From positions 13,835,755 to 13,899,754 of the forward strand of contig OX104132.1 of the NCBI GenBank assembly GCA_944470555.2: a stretch of 64,000 nt of DNA, written 5' to 3'. This DNA comes from Heterobilharzia americana (Eukaryota > Platyhelminthes > Trematoda > Strigeidida > Schistosomatidae). Below are positions 46,155 to 58,202 of this stretch, piece by piece; position 1 is the stretch's first letter; each line of letters begins with the position of its first letter. A model generated the notes under the pieces. The model was given only the letters and a program-made list of their open reading frames with translations. It had not been told where the DNA came from and searched no databases. The position numbers and the translations under genes were made by a program.

Positions 46155-46995
46155 TAAATTCCTTCCTCTCCCATACGCTGTGATATCAGTTTTTTCTATT
46201 CACTTTTTCATTGTATACTACTGTGAATTGTGGCAACTTGAACCGATGCACTTGTGTGAGAGGTACTACGTTGATTTGCTGTACTGTACCGAATATAGAT
46301 ATGTATGTTAAGTGTTAAATTCATGAAAGACTAAAAATCACAGTCAGCTAATACAAAATTAAGATGAAACACGCGTATCAAAGTCAGTGAGCAAAATTGA
46401 AACATTCAAAACGATAATTATGAAAATTACCTTCATGTCTGGCAACAAACATTAACATCATCTTGTTTCATTGTACGGATTTGGCTGTAAAGTTACATTT
46501 TGTGCAGTAAATAATACCAGAAGATAACAGTGATATGTTGTGTATTTACCACGAAAAACCTTCTAACCAAACGAGATAGTACATAGCTCTACGAACTAAT
46601 TACACAATATACATTCATAGATATCCTTTCAAAGTGATTATAATTTCATATAACTGGTCGTCTAACCATAAATACACACTTTTTTCCCTATAGGTTGGAT
46701 TAGTTTACAAAATAAACCTAAACCAAGGAAACTTTGTATTCAAAAGTCAATAAACAAACCACAGCTACCAACCTTGAAGTGTCAAACACTGAAACTGACA
46801 TAACACCTATCATTAAACACATACCCCTTTTTGATCCGAAGTTTTGTTTAGTGAAACATGAGAGAATATTACGTACACAGTGAAGTGCCATTCATCAAAG
46901 AAAATGATCATATGCTTCCTTTTTTAGAATAAAAATGATTACTCAAAAATATATGCATTGAATATCTCACCTAAAGTACCTTTCACTAAACCAGT
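46155..46995. other. non-coding DNA, nothing recognised
   Basis: AT-rich sequence without a supported feature. Confidence 0.4.
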
Positions 46996-46998
46996 TAT

Positions 46999-47440
46999 AT
47001 TAAATTTTGAGGGAGTTGTGGAGATTTGGAAATATTTCAAGTTGTTATTCATCGTAGACTGACATCAGTTGGAGGAACAAAGGAAACCTGGGAGCACTGG
47101 TGCTCACTGGTGACTAGCTTCGAGAAGTATTCCCGAAGTTCCAATGAGAAGTCGTGTCCGGTGGAGTCAAAGCCTGATGGCCGTGAGGATAGATACTCAA
47201 CGATGTCACTGGGTGGCGGCTGCGCTATATCGTGAGCTGACAGAAGTTGGAAATATGGAGCATTGGCTGAATGCTAACGCGCTGGCCGCGGGACCTGAAG
47301 GTCGCGGGTCCGATCCCTGGGGGATTGTGGGTGTGCACTGCTGAGCAGTCTCATACTAGGACGAAACAGCTGTCCAGTGCTCCCAGGTTTCCTTTGTTCC
47401 TCCAACTGATGTCAGTCTTCGATGAATAACAACTTGAAAT
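46999..47440 (+). repeat. fold-back tRNA-SINE flanked by 11-bp direct repeat
   Basis: Arms 47034-47100 and 47374-47440 are inverted repeats with 66 of 67 positions matching. Between them a plus-strand tRNA-like promoter has an A box (TTGGCTGAATGCTAACGCGC) and B box (CGCGGGTCCGATCCC) at about 47261-47320. AAACCAGTTAT lies directly outside both ends (46988-46998 and 47441-47451) and fits a target-site duplication. The high arm identity implies a young insertion or a structure under maintenance. Confidence 0.8.
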
Positions 47441-47444
47441 AAAC

Positions 47445-48790
47445 CAGTTATCTTTGTGAAAAACCGCTTACAGTATACTCCCTGTTTTATGAAGAATGAT
47501 TGTAAACTAGTAAAGAAGATGACCTACTCACTAACTAAACAAAGGCACTGTATTTCCATACCAAAACGCATAAATGATGATCCCTTTTCACACTACTTGA
47601 TAAGTAGCCTGAATAATTTTAGTAAATAGTGTTCAATTTATGCTGATATTCAGGCTAATTGGTGAGATTGCTAGGAATAATGTATGCTCGTCGACGAAAG
47701 TTGAAAACTGCAATATCTTAATTCTTTTAATGATAAGTTTCTACCTTTCATCAACTTTCATCCCATAGATCATATTATTTTTACGGTATTTGATTGTTTC
47801 ATCTACGTAATCAATTATGTCACTAAATGCGACTTCTGACCTGCTGTTGTATTGCATCATCTACTCAGTACACTTTCAGGGTTATTTGTAACCTTTCCAT
47901 ACTGGTTGAAGTAGACAACTTAATTTGGTTAGAATCTGGTCATTCCAGTTGCAGGAAAAGTGAACATGTAACAATTAGATGTCTAGACACTGTCCATAGT
48001 ACTGTGTGAAACCATGTGGCAAAAAATTCAAAATATTGTTTGTCAAACTATTGAATGGGTACAAGCAGTGAGTCATTATTTAACGCAATGCTTTGGGAAC
48101 CTCTCTTGAAAATGTTCAATAGTCCGAACATACCCTATTAGAAGCTTACCATCTAGTTGCGCTTAGAATTTCAAATATCAAAATCAGGCTAGCCAAACTA
48201 TGCTTTATGAGGATATCAATATGCATTTTCAGGAAAACTCATTCCAAGAATCTACACTTCTCAGTCACCAACTACTGGGTCCTAGAAGTTTTAGGAGGTG
48301 ATGTAGGCTTAGAATTAGTCCATGGCATCAACTAGTGAGTTTGATTGACTTATGAATTTCAGATCAGTAAAGTAAGGGCTGAGAGAGTTTATAAACTACA
48401 AGGTGCATCGACGTCTGTACACCTCAGACGCCTAGATGGCTTTAAATAAGGTTAAGACAAACTTTGAAGCCTGTTTCGGTAATTCAGATTCATTGTGTTG
48501 GCCTACTGATATTAATGAATCAAACCTATGGGATTAATCCAGGCTCAAAGGTCATTCAGACTCAAGGCTATACGTATCCCGTTTCTTCTAACCAATCCGT
48601 TGAGGGAAGATTAAGAGGATCTTCTACGCACCACCACTACTAATCAAGCATCTTCTGTTAGTTCACAAGGGTGGAGTATTGAGGAGTTTAGCTTCTTAAG
48701 CTCACTATCCACTTCGTCAAAAGAATCTATAAGGCCAGCCTACCAACGGTCTCCCATTCAGTCATATTGCTCCGACCTTCTGACTGTTGG
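47445..48790. other. non-coding DNA, unassigned repeat end at 48793
   Basis: Mostly unremarkable. The right end runs into a block with AGGCTCACAGCCT, a short perfect inverted repeat around CAC that also occurs near 52230. Confidence 0.35.
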
Positions 48791-48839
48791 AAAAGGATTA
48801 AATAGGCTCACAGCCTACTATCCTCAAACCACCAGTCTG

Positions 48840-51480
48840 AAATCTGTTTGTTTTCAGTTATAAGAATAGTAGGCCAGTCGGCCGGTGTCAGTCTTTGCAG
48901 AAGATATCTCTGTGACAATCTAGTTTCTCCTTGAAGGCGTTGACAAAAGGTGCTGATACTACCTGCTGAGGTAAGGAGTTCCAGTCGTTGAGTACACAAT
49001 GAGAGAAACGCAGATTCACGCCAATTTGATTCAATTGCGGTTTTTGAATTTTCTTATAATGCCCTTGGAGATAGTCAATCCTAGTAGGGGTGAAAAGATA
49101 GGACGTAGCAGTACCGAAGTCATTACTAAGGATACAAAATGCCGGTATGAAACCACCCTGTTTTCTAAGGTGACAGTAGGAATAAGTTTAGTTGATCTAG
49201 TCGTTCTATATAGGAGAGATTCGAAAGGCCTGCTGCAAGCTTAGTACCTACCCTTTGAACACGCTTGAGTACATCAGCATCTTTTTTTAGGCATGAGCTG
49301 GTCCCCTGAATGCAGTATTCCAAGTGAGGTATAACGTAAACAGAATAGAGTATTCTGAACATGTCCTGATCAAAACTTTTGAAAGCTCTTCAGATGGACC
49401 ATAATACGCGGAAGCCCCTTTCTGAAGCTGCATTTCTGTTTGCTAAGGTTTTTGAATCATAACTAATGATAAAATCCAAGTCTTTCAGTTCAAAAACTGC
49501 CAGTAGAGGTGTACCATCAACGGAATACTAGACCAATATGCATTATTGTACTTTTATTGGAGTTTATTTCCAGGCACCAACGTTTGGACCATCCTACTAG
49601 TTCATCTAAATTTGCTTCAAGTGTATACCTATCCGCATCACTGCTTATTGTTCTTTACATCATCGGCAAATGGCAGCACCGAAGAGTTGAGCATTTTCGG
49701 CGATTCGTTGACATATAATAGGAAAAGTGGTGGAACTAGGCTTGTTCCACTCATCACAGGTTTCCATCCGGACAGTATCCCATTTACCCTCACTCCTTGC
49801 CTTCTATCTTACAGAAAGTCCCTAATCCAGGTTTGCAGTGAAGCACAAAACCTGAAAGAGGAGAGCTTTCCTAGCAGTTTCACATGCAACACCTTTTCGA
49901 ATGCTTTGGTGAAGTCTATAAACACGGCATCTATTGGCAGCTTGCAATCACGGGCTGCAACCCATTCCCTTTTTACGATAAGGAGGTTGGTTAAACAGGA
50001 GTGTTGAGTAAGAAAACCGTGTTACTTTGGTGCTAAGAGATTGGTTGATTCAACATGTTTAAGTACCTTATCACGAGCTATTTTTCCTAAATTTTTGATA
50101 GCTACGCCGGTTGGACTCACAGGGCGATAGTTAGATACCAACTGGCAACCGGCCTTAAAAACTGGGCTGGTTATGGCATCTTCCAAGTCACTGGGGAGGC
50201 GAGTCTGAGATAGAGATGTATTGAAGAGATCCGTGATTAGCTCAGTAATAATGTCTGCTGTCAAAGATGGCAGTCTGGGACGTAACTTATTGAAACCCAG
50301 AGATTTTCCAGGTTTTAGATTAATGAGCAACTGTAATACTCTTTCCTTTGTTGTGAACACTGTATCTGTTGGTAGAGCAGTGCTGAAACCACCACTAAGA
50401 ACTCCATCTTCATGATCTAAAGAGTAGACTTCACTAAAGTAATTCGATAGACATTCCGCTTTGGACAGATTAGATTCCGTCAGACTATCGGACTTTTCGT
50501 CCATAGCCACAGACGGAACTCCATAATTTCTTTTAGTCCACCTTTTGATGAATCCGAAAAGTCTTTTAGGGTAATTTTGGCAATCGTTCACGGTCTGTTT
50601 CTGGTAAGACACTTCAGACTGTGTAATCAAGGTTTTGCAGAGATTACAGCAACCAGTTTTAAATGTTTCCGGTCCAGTTTCTATAAACACGTTCCATAAA
50701 CGTTTCCTCCGCCTTAATAGATTCTGGGTGTCTTTATTGAACCACAGATGGTGATGTGGGGATCTTCTTGGAGTCGAACATGGAATAAATGGCATCATCG
50801 CCTCTTCAAATGGAGTCCTAAGCCTATTCCATGCATTCTCCATCGATAAGTTCTTGTCAATGGTCCAGTCCTTACTGACTGCACAATCCCTTACACATGA
50901 AATACCTGCGAGCCATACATTAAATCTAGGGGATGCAGTGTCATAACCAAACTCATTAGTCAGAAAACCAAACGTCAGCACTACATGGTCGCTGTTAGTA
51001 AATGACGGGAAATGTCATAGATTCAAAATGTCTTCACATTAGTGGGTTAAATCTAAATCTAATAACGATGGCTTGTGTTCAGAATCGTATCGTGTTATAC
51101 AGGTTACGTTTTGAACCATAGCAGATTCTAGTACCGTTAAAAGTAATTCATTTCCGACGGAAATGCCGGATACTGAGACTGTTAGCTCCGTCTGGTTTAT
51201 GTGTGGAGCATTCAGATCCCTAACTATTGGGTGTCTGTTGCTCCTACTCCAGTTACGTATATGGGTTAGCACGAAGTCACTTGCAAGGCAGGATGGACTA
51301 CGGTAAATGACCCCGATAGTACGAAAACCTTATTTTGAATTTATCTCGCATCTGGCCACTTCACAGGCCCTGCATCAATGTGCTTCGAACGTGAATGACA
51401 GTATATCGACGTCATCCCGGACATCGAGTAGTATGCCGCCACCTTTGAGATCCACAACCCTATCTGTCCTTACACAGTAA
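48840..51480 (-). mobile_element. CR1-like LINE, damaged ORF2
   Basis: The minus strand encodes, in several frames, the APE endonuclease end (GVIYRSPSC about 51310, DLNAPHIN about 51210, SDHVVLTFG about 51000). It continues with a linker and the reverse transcriptase: SNYRPVSPTGV at about 50110, AVFIDFTKAFEKV at about 49930, SGTSLVPPLFLLYVN at about 49750, and FADDV at about 49660. The C-terminus reads VIPHLEYCIQ (49330) to DWNSLPQQVVSAPFVNAFK (about 48960). The longest intact stretch is 50022-50981. ORF1 and the endonuclease start are missing. Inactive. Confidence 0.85.
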
Positions 51481-52199
51481 TGCTATGATATGAGTTTTGT
51501 ATAACTTCACGACTGGAAAGATAGCAGATATGTTGTGTTCCGAAATAATATTCAAAGTCAATTTGGTATAATAAATTCGATGATTACCCTCCAAAGCATA
51601 GACTGGTTAAGTTTACTTAAAGAAACCTTTAATTCCCAGGATCCCGTTGCTACTTGACCTCTTAAAGCAACAGTCTCAATAATCTGCGTAACCAGAATAC
51701 ATTACAGTGAAAACTTCGAGCTATCCCCCAGTGTCTGCAGTACACTTGCCATCCCTAGATTCTGCAGTTTTCCCGAAGTTATGATATTCAGTAACTTTCC
51801 GTCTGTTAAACGCCTAATATGACCCAGAAGTGTTTTTCATACACATTGTGTGTGCAGAAACACATTCCTATGGCAAATTCATGCTTATGAAGTGTAGTTT
51901 TTACCATTTACACAGAAACTTTGGTTCTATCTCGAAGTTCCCGAAACTAGCCCGAAGTAAACTTCGACCAATTTTCACAGTATGAGCCCTAAGTTTATGC
52001 CAGCTGGGTTAATTATAAGGAAATATAAGCTTCTTGCAGCTGGAATAATTGGTCTGAGTTGCACAAGGTTTCGCGGTAAGCAAGAGTAATAACACCTAAA
52101 CACTTTCGTCAAATGCCAGTAAACTTTGAATATCTCAGGAATGAAGCAACACTCACATCTTGACTGCAGATGATAAACGCGTCTACTGGATTTACTATG

Positions 52200-52745
52200 A
52201 TCATTCAGATTCAGATTTGTTGTTTGAAGATAGCAGGCTGTGAGCCTATTTAATCCTTTTCCAGTAGATTTCCTTCCTTGTCCAATCCCATTTTGAACCA
52301 GTCAATTGATTATGTGGACACTACTTCTTCTAGGAGTCGGTTCCAGGAGTTGGTTACTCAACGCGAGAACCAGTACTCAGTGGATATTATGTTCTTTCTT
52401 TGCTTTTTTAGTCTCCTACTATGTCCTCTGAAGTGTTCCAACCTAGTGGGAAGGGAAAGAGAAGATAGACCAGGTCCGAAGTCATTTCTTAGAATCCTGC
52501 ACGGCATGATAAGGTCTCCCCTTTGTCTGCGATAGAATGAAGTGAAGAGGTTCAACTCCTTAAGTCGATCTCCATAGGTGAGACCAGCCGTCGCAGGTAT
52601 CGTACGAGTGGCTGCCCTCTGAATTCCTTCTAGACGCTTCTTACAATGCGATGAATCACAATGGTAAAACCGTGACGGCAATATAGGGTTGAATTTAATG
52701 CAAAATAATAAATTAAGACCTATTATATCGTGACGACTAGTCAAA
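52200..52745 (-). mobile_element. CR1-like LINE C-terminal fragment
   Basis: The minus strand reads RLEGIQRAATRTIPATAGL, YGDRLKELNLFTSFYRRQRG and LIMPCRILRNDFGPGLSS, the conserved CR1 C-terminus. It ends as NWFKMGLDKEGNLLEKD and a stop near 52256. It is followed by the AGGCTCACAGCCT block. It is not continuous with the copies on either side. Confidence 0.75.
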
Positions 52746-53319
52746 AGTAACTGTTATAAGGGTAACTATGTTTTGGCTCGATAACACGTAATCTACTCGA
52801 TGAAAATAAAATGAGCGGATGAATTTCAACAGCCACCTAACATTTCCAATATCCAATTTCTTCTTGCTAGCCAGTATAAGCCAATTGATTTCTTCGTACT
52901 CCTTCTAGGTCCTGCAGAACGGCTCCAGGTGTTTGGTGAATTTGGATGCAGTATGTCTAAAGGCTCGTCTACTGCAGCTGTGCTTAGCCCGACAGGCGGT
53001 TGGGTGTTCCAATATCCAATATTGATAGTGCGAGCGTAGAAAACTAGTAGTTTTTGATCTCTCGCGTCTAGTTCTTAGGGCTTGGTTCCAGTTGTTCGGT
53101 TCACTCCTGCAGTGGACGAGGAAATACCCTCTGCTTTCTTGCTTTTAGCTTCGGTGAGGTGGATGTTTTGTGGGTTAGTAGGTTGTAATTTGTAGAGTGA
53201 TTAGGGAGCTACGGGCTGCTGGGAAGTTTAGAGAACAACCGTGACTCCTGTCTGTGTAGGTACCTGAAAGAGAATATTAAGGTAGTGGTAAAGGAATGAA
53301 GAGAGAAGTAAGGAAGAGT

Positions 53320-53405
53320 AAAAAAAAATAAATAAATAAATAAAATAAAATAAAAAAAAAAAATAAATAAATAAAATTAAAAATAAAAATAATAGTAATA
53401 ATAAT
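53320..53405. repeat. A/T low-complexity tract
   Basis: A run of (AAAT)n, poly-A and AAT repeats on the plus strand (T-rich in the orientation of the LINE). It lies inside the LINE's 3' untranslated region. Confidence 0.8.
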
Positions 53406-53511
53406 GTAGGGAAGAGGAAAGGGAAGGAGAATAAAAGAAGGGGTGAAGAGAGAAATGAGAACGAAAGAAAAGTATTTGGGAATTGCGCGAATGGTCGCGT
53501 GGGTTTGGTTC

Positions 53512-56408
53512 CTACAGAAGAATTAGTAGGTAATGTGGGTGTATTAAGGAGAGAGATAGTGAGTGGTAGTTAGGAGGGAGTTGGGGGTACTGAGGTTGGT
53601 GACTACCTGAGTACGTCCGTGGTAGTCCATGCGAGGTGACATAACTGTCTAATCGCCTCTTGAAAGAGTCGATTGAAGGAGCTATAACGATGTGTCGCGG
53701 TAAGGCATTCCATAAAGCACATACTCTCAGGGAGAAAAATTTGGACCTGAGTGTGGTGTTGGCTCTCTGGTGTGCTATCTTAAAGGGGTTTCCTCGTGAA
53801 GATCGTTCAGTTGCAGGCAAAATTGATTTGTTTGCATGGTCTGCCTGATGGGCGATCTTGTATGCCATAATGAGGTCACCCCTTTTCCTGCGATAACCCA
53901 AGGTAAATAGGTTGAGGTGTTTAAGTCTTTCAGGATACGTCTTTCCCCTTAGCCCCACAACTGATTTTGTTGCAGTTCTTTGTATTCTTTCAAGGAGATT
54001 AGAGTCTCTCTTGAGTGTTGGAGGAGCCACCGTATTGAAGACCTCTAGGTGCGGCCGCACGTAGGATTTGAAAATGGTGAGGAAGAGTTCGGGAGTGAGG
54101 GCGCCAAGCTGTCTACGCAGAAAGTGTAGAATGGCGTTCGCTCTGGTTGTCATACCTTTGTAGTTGGAGCTGGTGTCCAAGGTGTCGGAGAAGTTGAGCC
54201 CCAAATCTTTCTCCATGGACACTCTGGTGATAGCACGGTTGCTCAACATGTACTGGAAGTCGGTCGTACTTGCCTCATTTTTACTGATGTGCATTACTTT
54301 GCACTTTTCCAGTTGAAGCTCAGACCATTTTCCGACGACCAGAGCTCGAGTTGCTGCAAGTCCTTTTGTAGTGCTGCACAGTCGGCTTCTTCGTTTACCA
54401 CCCTCCAAATTTTTATGTCGTCAGCGAAGAGGAGGATGGGTGAGGATATTTTGTCTGGCAGATCGTTGACAAAGAGGAGGAACAGAAGCGGTCCTAGGAT
54501 TGCTCCTTGGGATACTCCTGACGTCGACGGTCTCCACTCCGACCTTATTCTGTTCACTTTAGTGCAGAACTGCCTCCCTTCCAGGTACTCCTTGAACCAA
54601 GAGAGTAGGGGTCCACTTATACCAGCTGACATGATCTTGTGAAGCAGTACTGTGGGTGGGACACTGTCAAATGCTTTGGCTAGGTCGAGAAATACAGCAT
54701 GTACAGGTTTTCTATTATCCCAGCTTTGTGTCCAGTCGTCCCAGGCAGTTAGTAAGTTGGTGGCACATGAGCGACCACTACGAAAGCCGTGCTGAGCAGT
54801 GTGGACAGTGTTTTCTCTATTGAGGAATTCCCAGATGGTGTCAGCTACCAGGCTTTCCAACACTTTCGACACAATAGGGAGTAGGGCAATCGGCCTGTAG
54901 CTGCCAGGGTTTTTTCTGTCTCCTCCCTTGAAGATGGGTGACAAGATGGCACTCTTCCATTCTTTAGGGAGTTTGCACGAGTCTATTGAGTGCTCAAAGA
55001 GGTTGCGAAGTGGTTTGGTAAGCACCTCGGCGCAGTTTTTCAGAACCACTGGTTTCAGATTATCGCAGCCAGGGGACTTGCCCGGACGTAGCCTAGATAG
55101 CTTCTCGAACACCTTTTTCTCTGTAATAGAGACGTGACAGAGGTATTCGTTATTTGCGACCTGGTCGGTGTCGTGGCGAGTCGGTGTGGATCTTGTGTCA
55201 GTGCTGAGTTGGGCTTGGAAGTGTGAGCTCAAAAGCTCGGCAATCTCTAGACTGCTTAGCACACTCCCGTCATGGCCTGTGACAAGATTCACTCCCTTAC
55301 TGGTCGACTTTCTTCTTGACATGAAGCGGTACAGGTTTTTGGGGTTGCTTTGTAACCTCGCTGCCAAGTTTGTTTGGTAGGAAAATCTGTCGTTACGCAC
55401 TCTAATGTTACAGAGATTGCGAATCCTTTTATAGTTCAAGAAGTCAGACTCCCTGCGTGATGTAAGCCACTTGAACCAAGCCTGTTTCTTGCTCCGGATA
55501 AGCCTCTCTGTCCCACGCTTTAACCATGAGGTTCTCATTGATTGTCTGTGTGTTACTTCTGGTACACTGTGACTGATGGCCCCAGTGATTATTTTCTTCA
55601 CCTCCAACCAGTGTTCATCTATTGTGAGATGAGTCCAGTCCACTGGCCATGATGCATTCATGAGGTAGTCCCTCATGGTCTCATAGTTGGCCTTGCTGTA
55701 GCAAGGGAAGGTGTTGGGCGTCTCCAGTTGCAGAGCCTCCCTAGTTATCATGGAGAAGGTGATTACAGCGTGGTCACTGAGGCCAAGGGGAGGTTGGATG
55801 CAAACATCCTCAATGAGAAGTTCATCGTTCGTCAGAACGTAGTCAAGGCGCGATGCGTTTCCGTTAGGTCCCCAGCGTGTAGCATCACCCACTTTCTCTG
55901 AGAGGCCAGCAGTCTTAATTGCATCCTTCAGCTTCTGATTGAAGGATCTGATGCGTCTCCCTTCCGTCTCGAAGAGGATGGACGGGGTGTTGAAGTCGCC
56001 GGCAATGACTACGGAATCGTAATTTGCAGAGGAAGTCGTTAAGATAGCCTTGATGATCATTTCCTTATGTGTAGGGGAGCAGGTGGGGGACCGATATATG
56101 ACTCCGAGCAAATATTTGGTACTGTGGAGAGTGAAGTAGCACCATAGGGACTCTGGGAGCTGGGTTAAGGCCGTATCGCTAACCATCCTTGCCTTTAAAC
56201 AAGAGTTTACGTAGATAGCCACTCCTCCTCCTGCTCTATGTTCCCTGTCCCTGCGGAAGAGTTCCATGCCAGTAACATGCATCTCTTCGTCGGAGATGTC
56301 CGATGAGAGCCAGGATTCGGTGATGAATATGATGTCGGAGTGCTGATGTGCACGCAGCGTCCTCATTTCTGCTACCTTCCCTCTTAGCCCCCTAACGTTG
56401 CTGTACAT
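53512..56408 (-). pseudogene. CR1-like ORF2: APE endonuclease + reverse transcriptase
   Basis: Residues 1-220 form an APE endonuclease with N4 (YSNVRGL), E31 (ITESWL), D138/N140 (GDFN), D189 (SRLDY) and D212/H213 (SDHAV), so the catalytic set looks complete. The reverse transcriptase has SYRPIALL (503-510), FLDLAKAFD (573-581), GVSQGAILGP (631-640) and FADD (661-664). At about 54300-54320 the frame breaks after LSFNWK. The C-terminus (CKVMHISKNE, KSYVRPHLEVF, FSLRVCALWNALPRHIV) continues in another frame to a stop at 53512. One base would explain it. The true start may lie upstream of 56408. Confidence 0.85.
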
Positions 56409-56600
56409 ACATATTAGAGTGTGCCTGGTGAGGGGGGGGTCTGGTTGTGTATTTTCGCAGGATGACAGCTTATGTGGTTGGGTCTACCCTCGCCAGTCCT
56501 CATAGGACTGGCATTGTTCCGTTTTTTGGTGTTTTGTTATTAACTTGGGTGGGGGCTGTGGCAGTGGTAGCTTCTTTACTTGATGTATCTAACTCACTGG

Positions 56601-58202
56601 TCAGCGCCTGTGTGACGACCACTGACTCCAGGGTCTTGGTGGTTGTCGTCTCTCCTCTTGCCTTGTGGGTCTAGGCTTACTTTCACATATACGTATTGAG
56701 CCACCCATGCGATCCTTCGCATTATACCATGCCTGTAGAACGTCTGTGAGGGAGGCATGTGAGTCGAACTGGACGGCGAGTAGTCTGGGATTGGGTATGG
56801 TCTTCAGGTGCGCTGGCCTTGGCAGTCTACTGACGCTGTTGGCCGGTATGCTGTTGAGACCAACTTTGGTTGAGAGCCATTGCCATTGTTGGACGTCATG
56901 AAAGTACCGATCTTTGACCGAGCGGTCACTTGGCAATTCTGGAATCCCATGTACAACTATAGTGTTGTTTCTGTTGGGATTTCCAACCGCTGACTTTCTC
57001 TCCTCCTCTCTTATTGACCATGGCTTGTCAGGCCTGGCCCGAATTTTACAGGCATTAACAACGTCCGGTTGTCGCGAGAGGAGGAGTGTGTCTTCAGCCT
57101 CTTTGGTAGTATTTAGGGACACACGTAGAGGGGGTGGCTTATCTCGGGGTGCACGGCTTCCTCGAGAAAGGCGACATAAAGTTGCAGGGAGGGGAGGGAG
57201 TCCTAGCATCTGACAGTAGTCGGTCCACATTCGGCTGTCAAACCGTTCCCTCTCGACCAACAATGAGTCTGTCGATACATCGACGTTGAACAAAATGATC
57301 GAGTTGGTCCTCCTGTGACCTGGGTTCGTTGTGGGTGGCACGCTTGACTTCCCAATGGGTTTGAGTAATTCCACTGGTTGTTTCTCAGTCACGGTGTGTA
57401 AGGTGTTTGGAATGGGTTTCGTAGAGGCTTTAGCGGTCGATGTCTTTGGCCATACGCTTGACGTCCCCTGGGGCCGGGTAGGAGGTATGGAGACTTGACC
57501 TAATATGGTCCCCACGCGAGGTGGCGTGCCGGCAGCTGGAGCTCTAGGTCTGTTTCCAGGTCTCTGTGTGTTATCTTTTGGTGTTAACCCTACTTTATTC
57601 GAGGGTGCTGGTAGCTTTTGCGTGGCGGAGAGCATCTCCTTCAGGCTTTCTGTGCGCAGTGCGGGCATTTTCCTGCACTCTGGACAGATGTACCAGAACC
57701 ACTTGCATGGTTGTCTCTTCATCAACTTATAGTATTGTCGGGGGACTTTGGTGTCGCAGTGACAATGCGCCCATCGTTGACATAGGTTGCATGCAAATGC
57801 CTCATCGACTACCGAAACAACTTTGGTGCAAACACTGCAGCCATCGGGTGTCGTAATACAGCATTCCTTGCATGAATTAGGTGCTACGGATTGTGACGAA
57901 CTGCCTGTGGCTGCCTTGTGCTGAAGCCTTTTACGTCGTCTTCTATTTCCAGGCATGGTATGATCCTTGCTCAAGATAGGACTAGTTTGTGACGGGCTAG
58001 TGCTACTCTGTGTCACCTGTCTGATGGCTACTGGAATTCTAGAAACATGGGTTGGCCACTTCTTTAGAAGTTCGGTGTTCTGCCCTACCTCTGTTTGCAT
58101 TCTAGTACAGACTAGTGTGTTGTTTAGGGTGTTTTTGGCCGTTTTTGTGCACGACCGCGTTATCCGTGTCAAAGCTTCAGACCTAGCGTTTTGGGCAGAC
58201 AT
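56601..58202 (-). CDS. CR1-like ORF1 protein with PHD-type zinc finger
   Basis: An intact 533-residue frame. A basic patch (GNRRRRKRLQ, about 85-94) precedes a C4HC3 zinc finger: C122, C125, C138, C141, H146, C149, C173 and C176, the spacing of a PHD finger. A Pro/Thr-rich linker follows (about 190-290). Two segments each start with a beta-strand-like motif (NSIILFNVDV about 300, NTIVVHGIPE about 420) and could be RRM-like folds. PHD-type fingers are known in ORF1 of some CR1 elements; a nucleic-acid or chromatin-binding role is inferred. It sits 193 bp upstream of the first ORF2 methionine. The Met at 58202 is the first in frame. Confidence 0.8.
   Translation of the reverse strand: MSAQNARSEALTRITRSCTKTAKNTLNNTLVCTRMQTEVGQNTELLKKWPTHVSRIPVAIRQVTQSSTSPSQTSPILSKDHTMPGNRRRRKRLQHKAATGSSSQSVAPNSCKECCITTPDGCSVCTKVVSVVDEAFACNLCQRWAHCHCDTKVPRQYYKLMKRQPCKWFWYICPECRKMPALRTESLKEMLSATQKLPAPSNKVGLTPKDNTQRPGNRPRAPAAGTPPRVGTILGQVSIPPTRPQGTSSVWPKTSTAKASTKPIPNTLHTVTEKQPVELLKPIGKSSVPPTTNPGHRRTNSIILFNVDVSTDSLLVERERFDSRMWTDYCQMLGLPPLPATLCRLSRGSRAPRDKPPPLRVSLNTTKEAEDTLLLSRQPDVVNACKIRARPDKPWSIREEERKSAVGNPNRNNTIVVHGIPELPSDRSVKDRYFHDVQQWQWLSTKVGLNSIPANSVSRLPRPAHLKTIPNPRLLAVQFDSHASLTDVLQAWYNAKDRMGGSIRICESKPRPTRQEERRQPPRPWSQWSSHRR

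Noticed and set aside
54928..57213. several plus-strand ORFs of 70-100 codons over the CR1 element
   Set aside because: They lie opposite the well-supported ORF1 and ORF2 of the LINE and show no family signal of their own.
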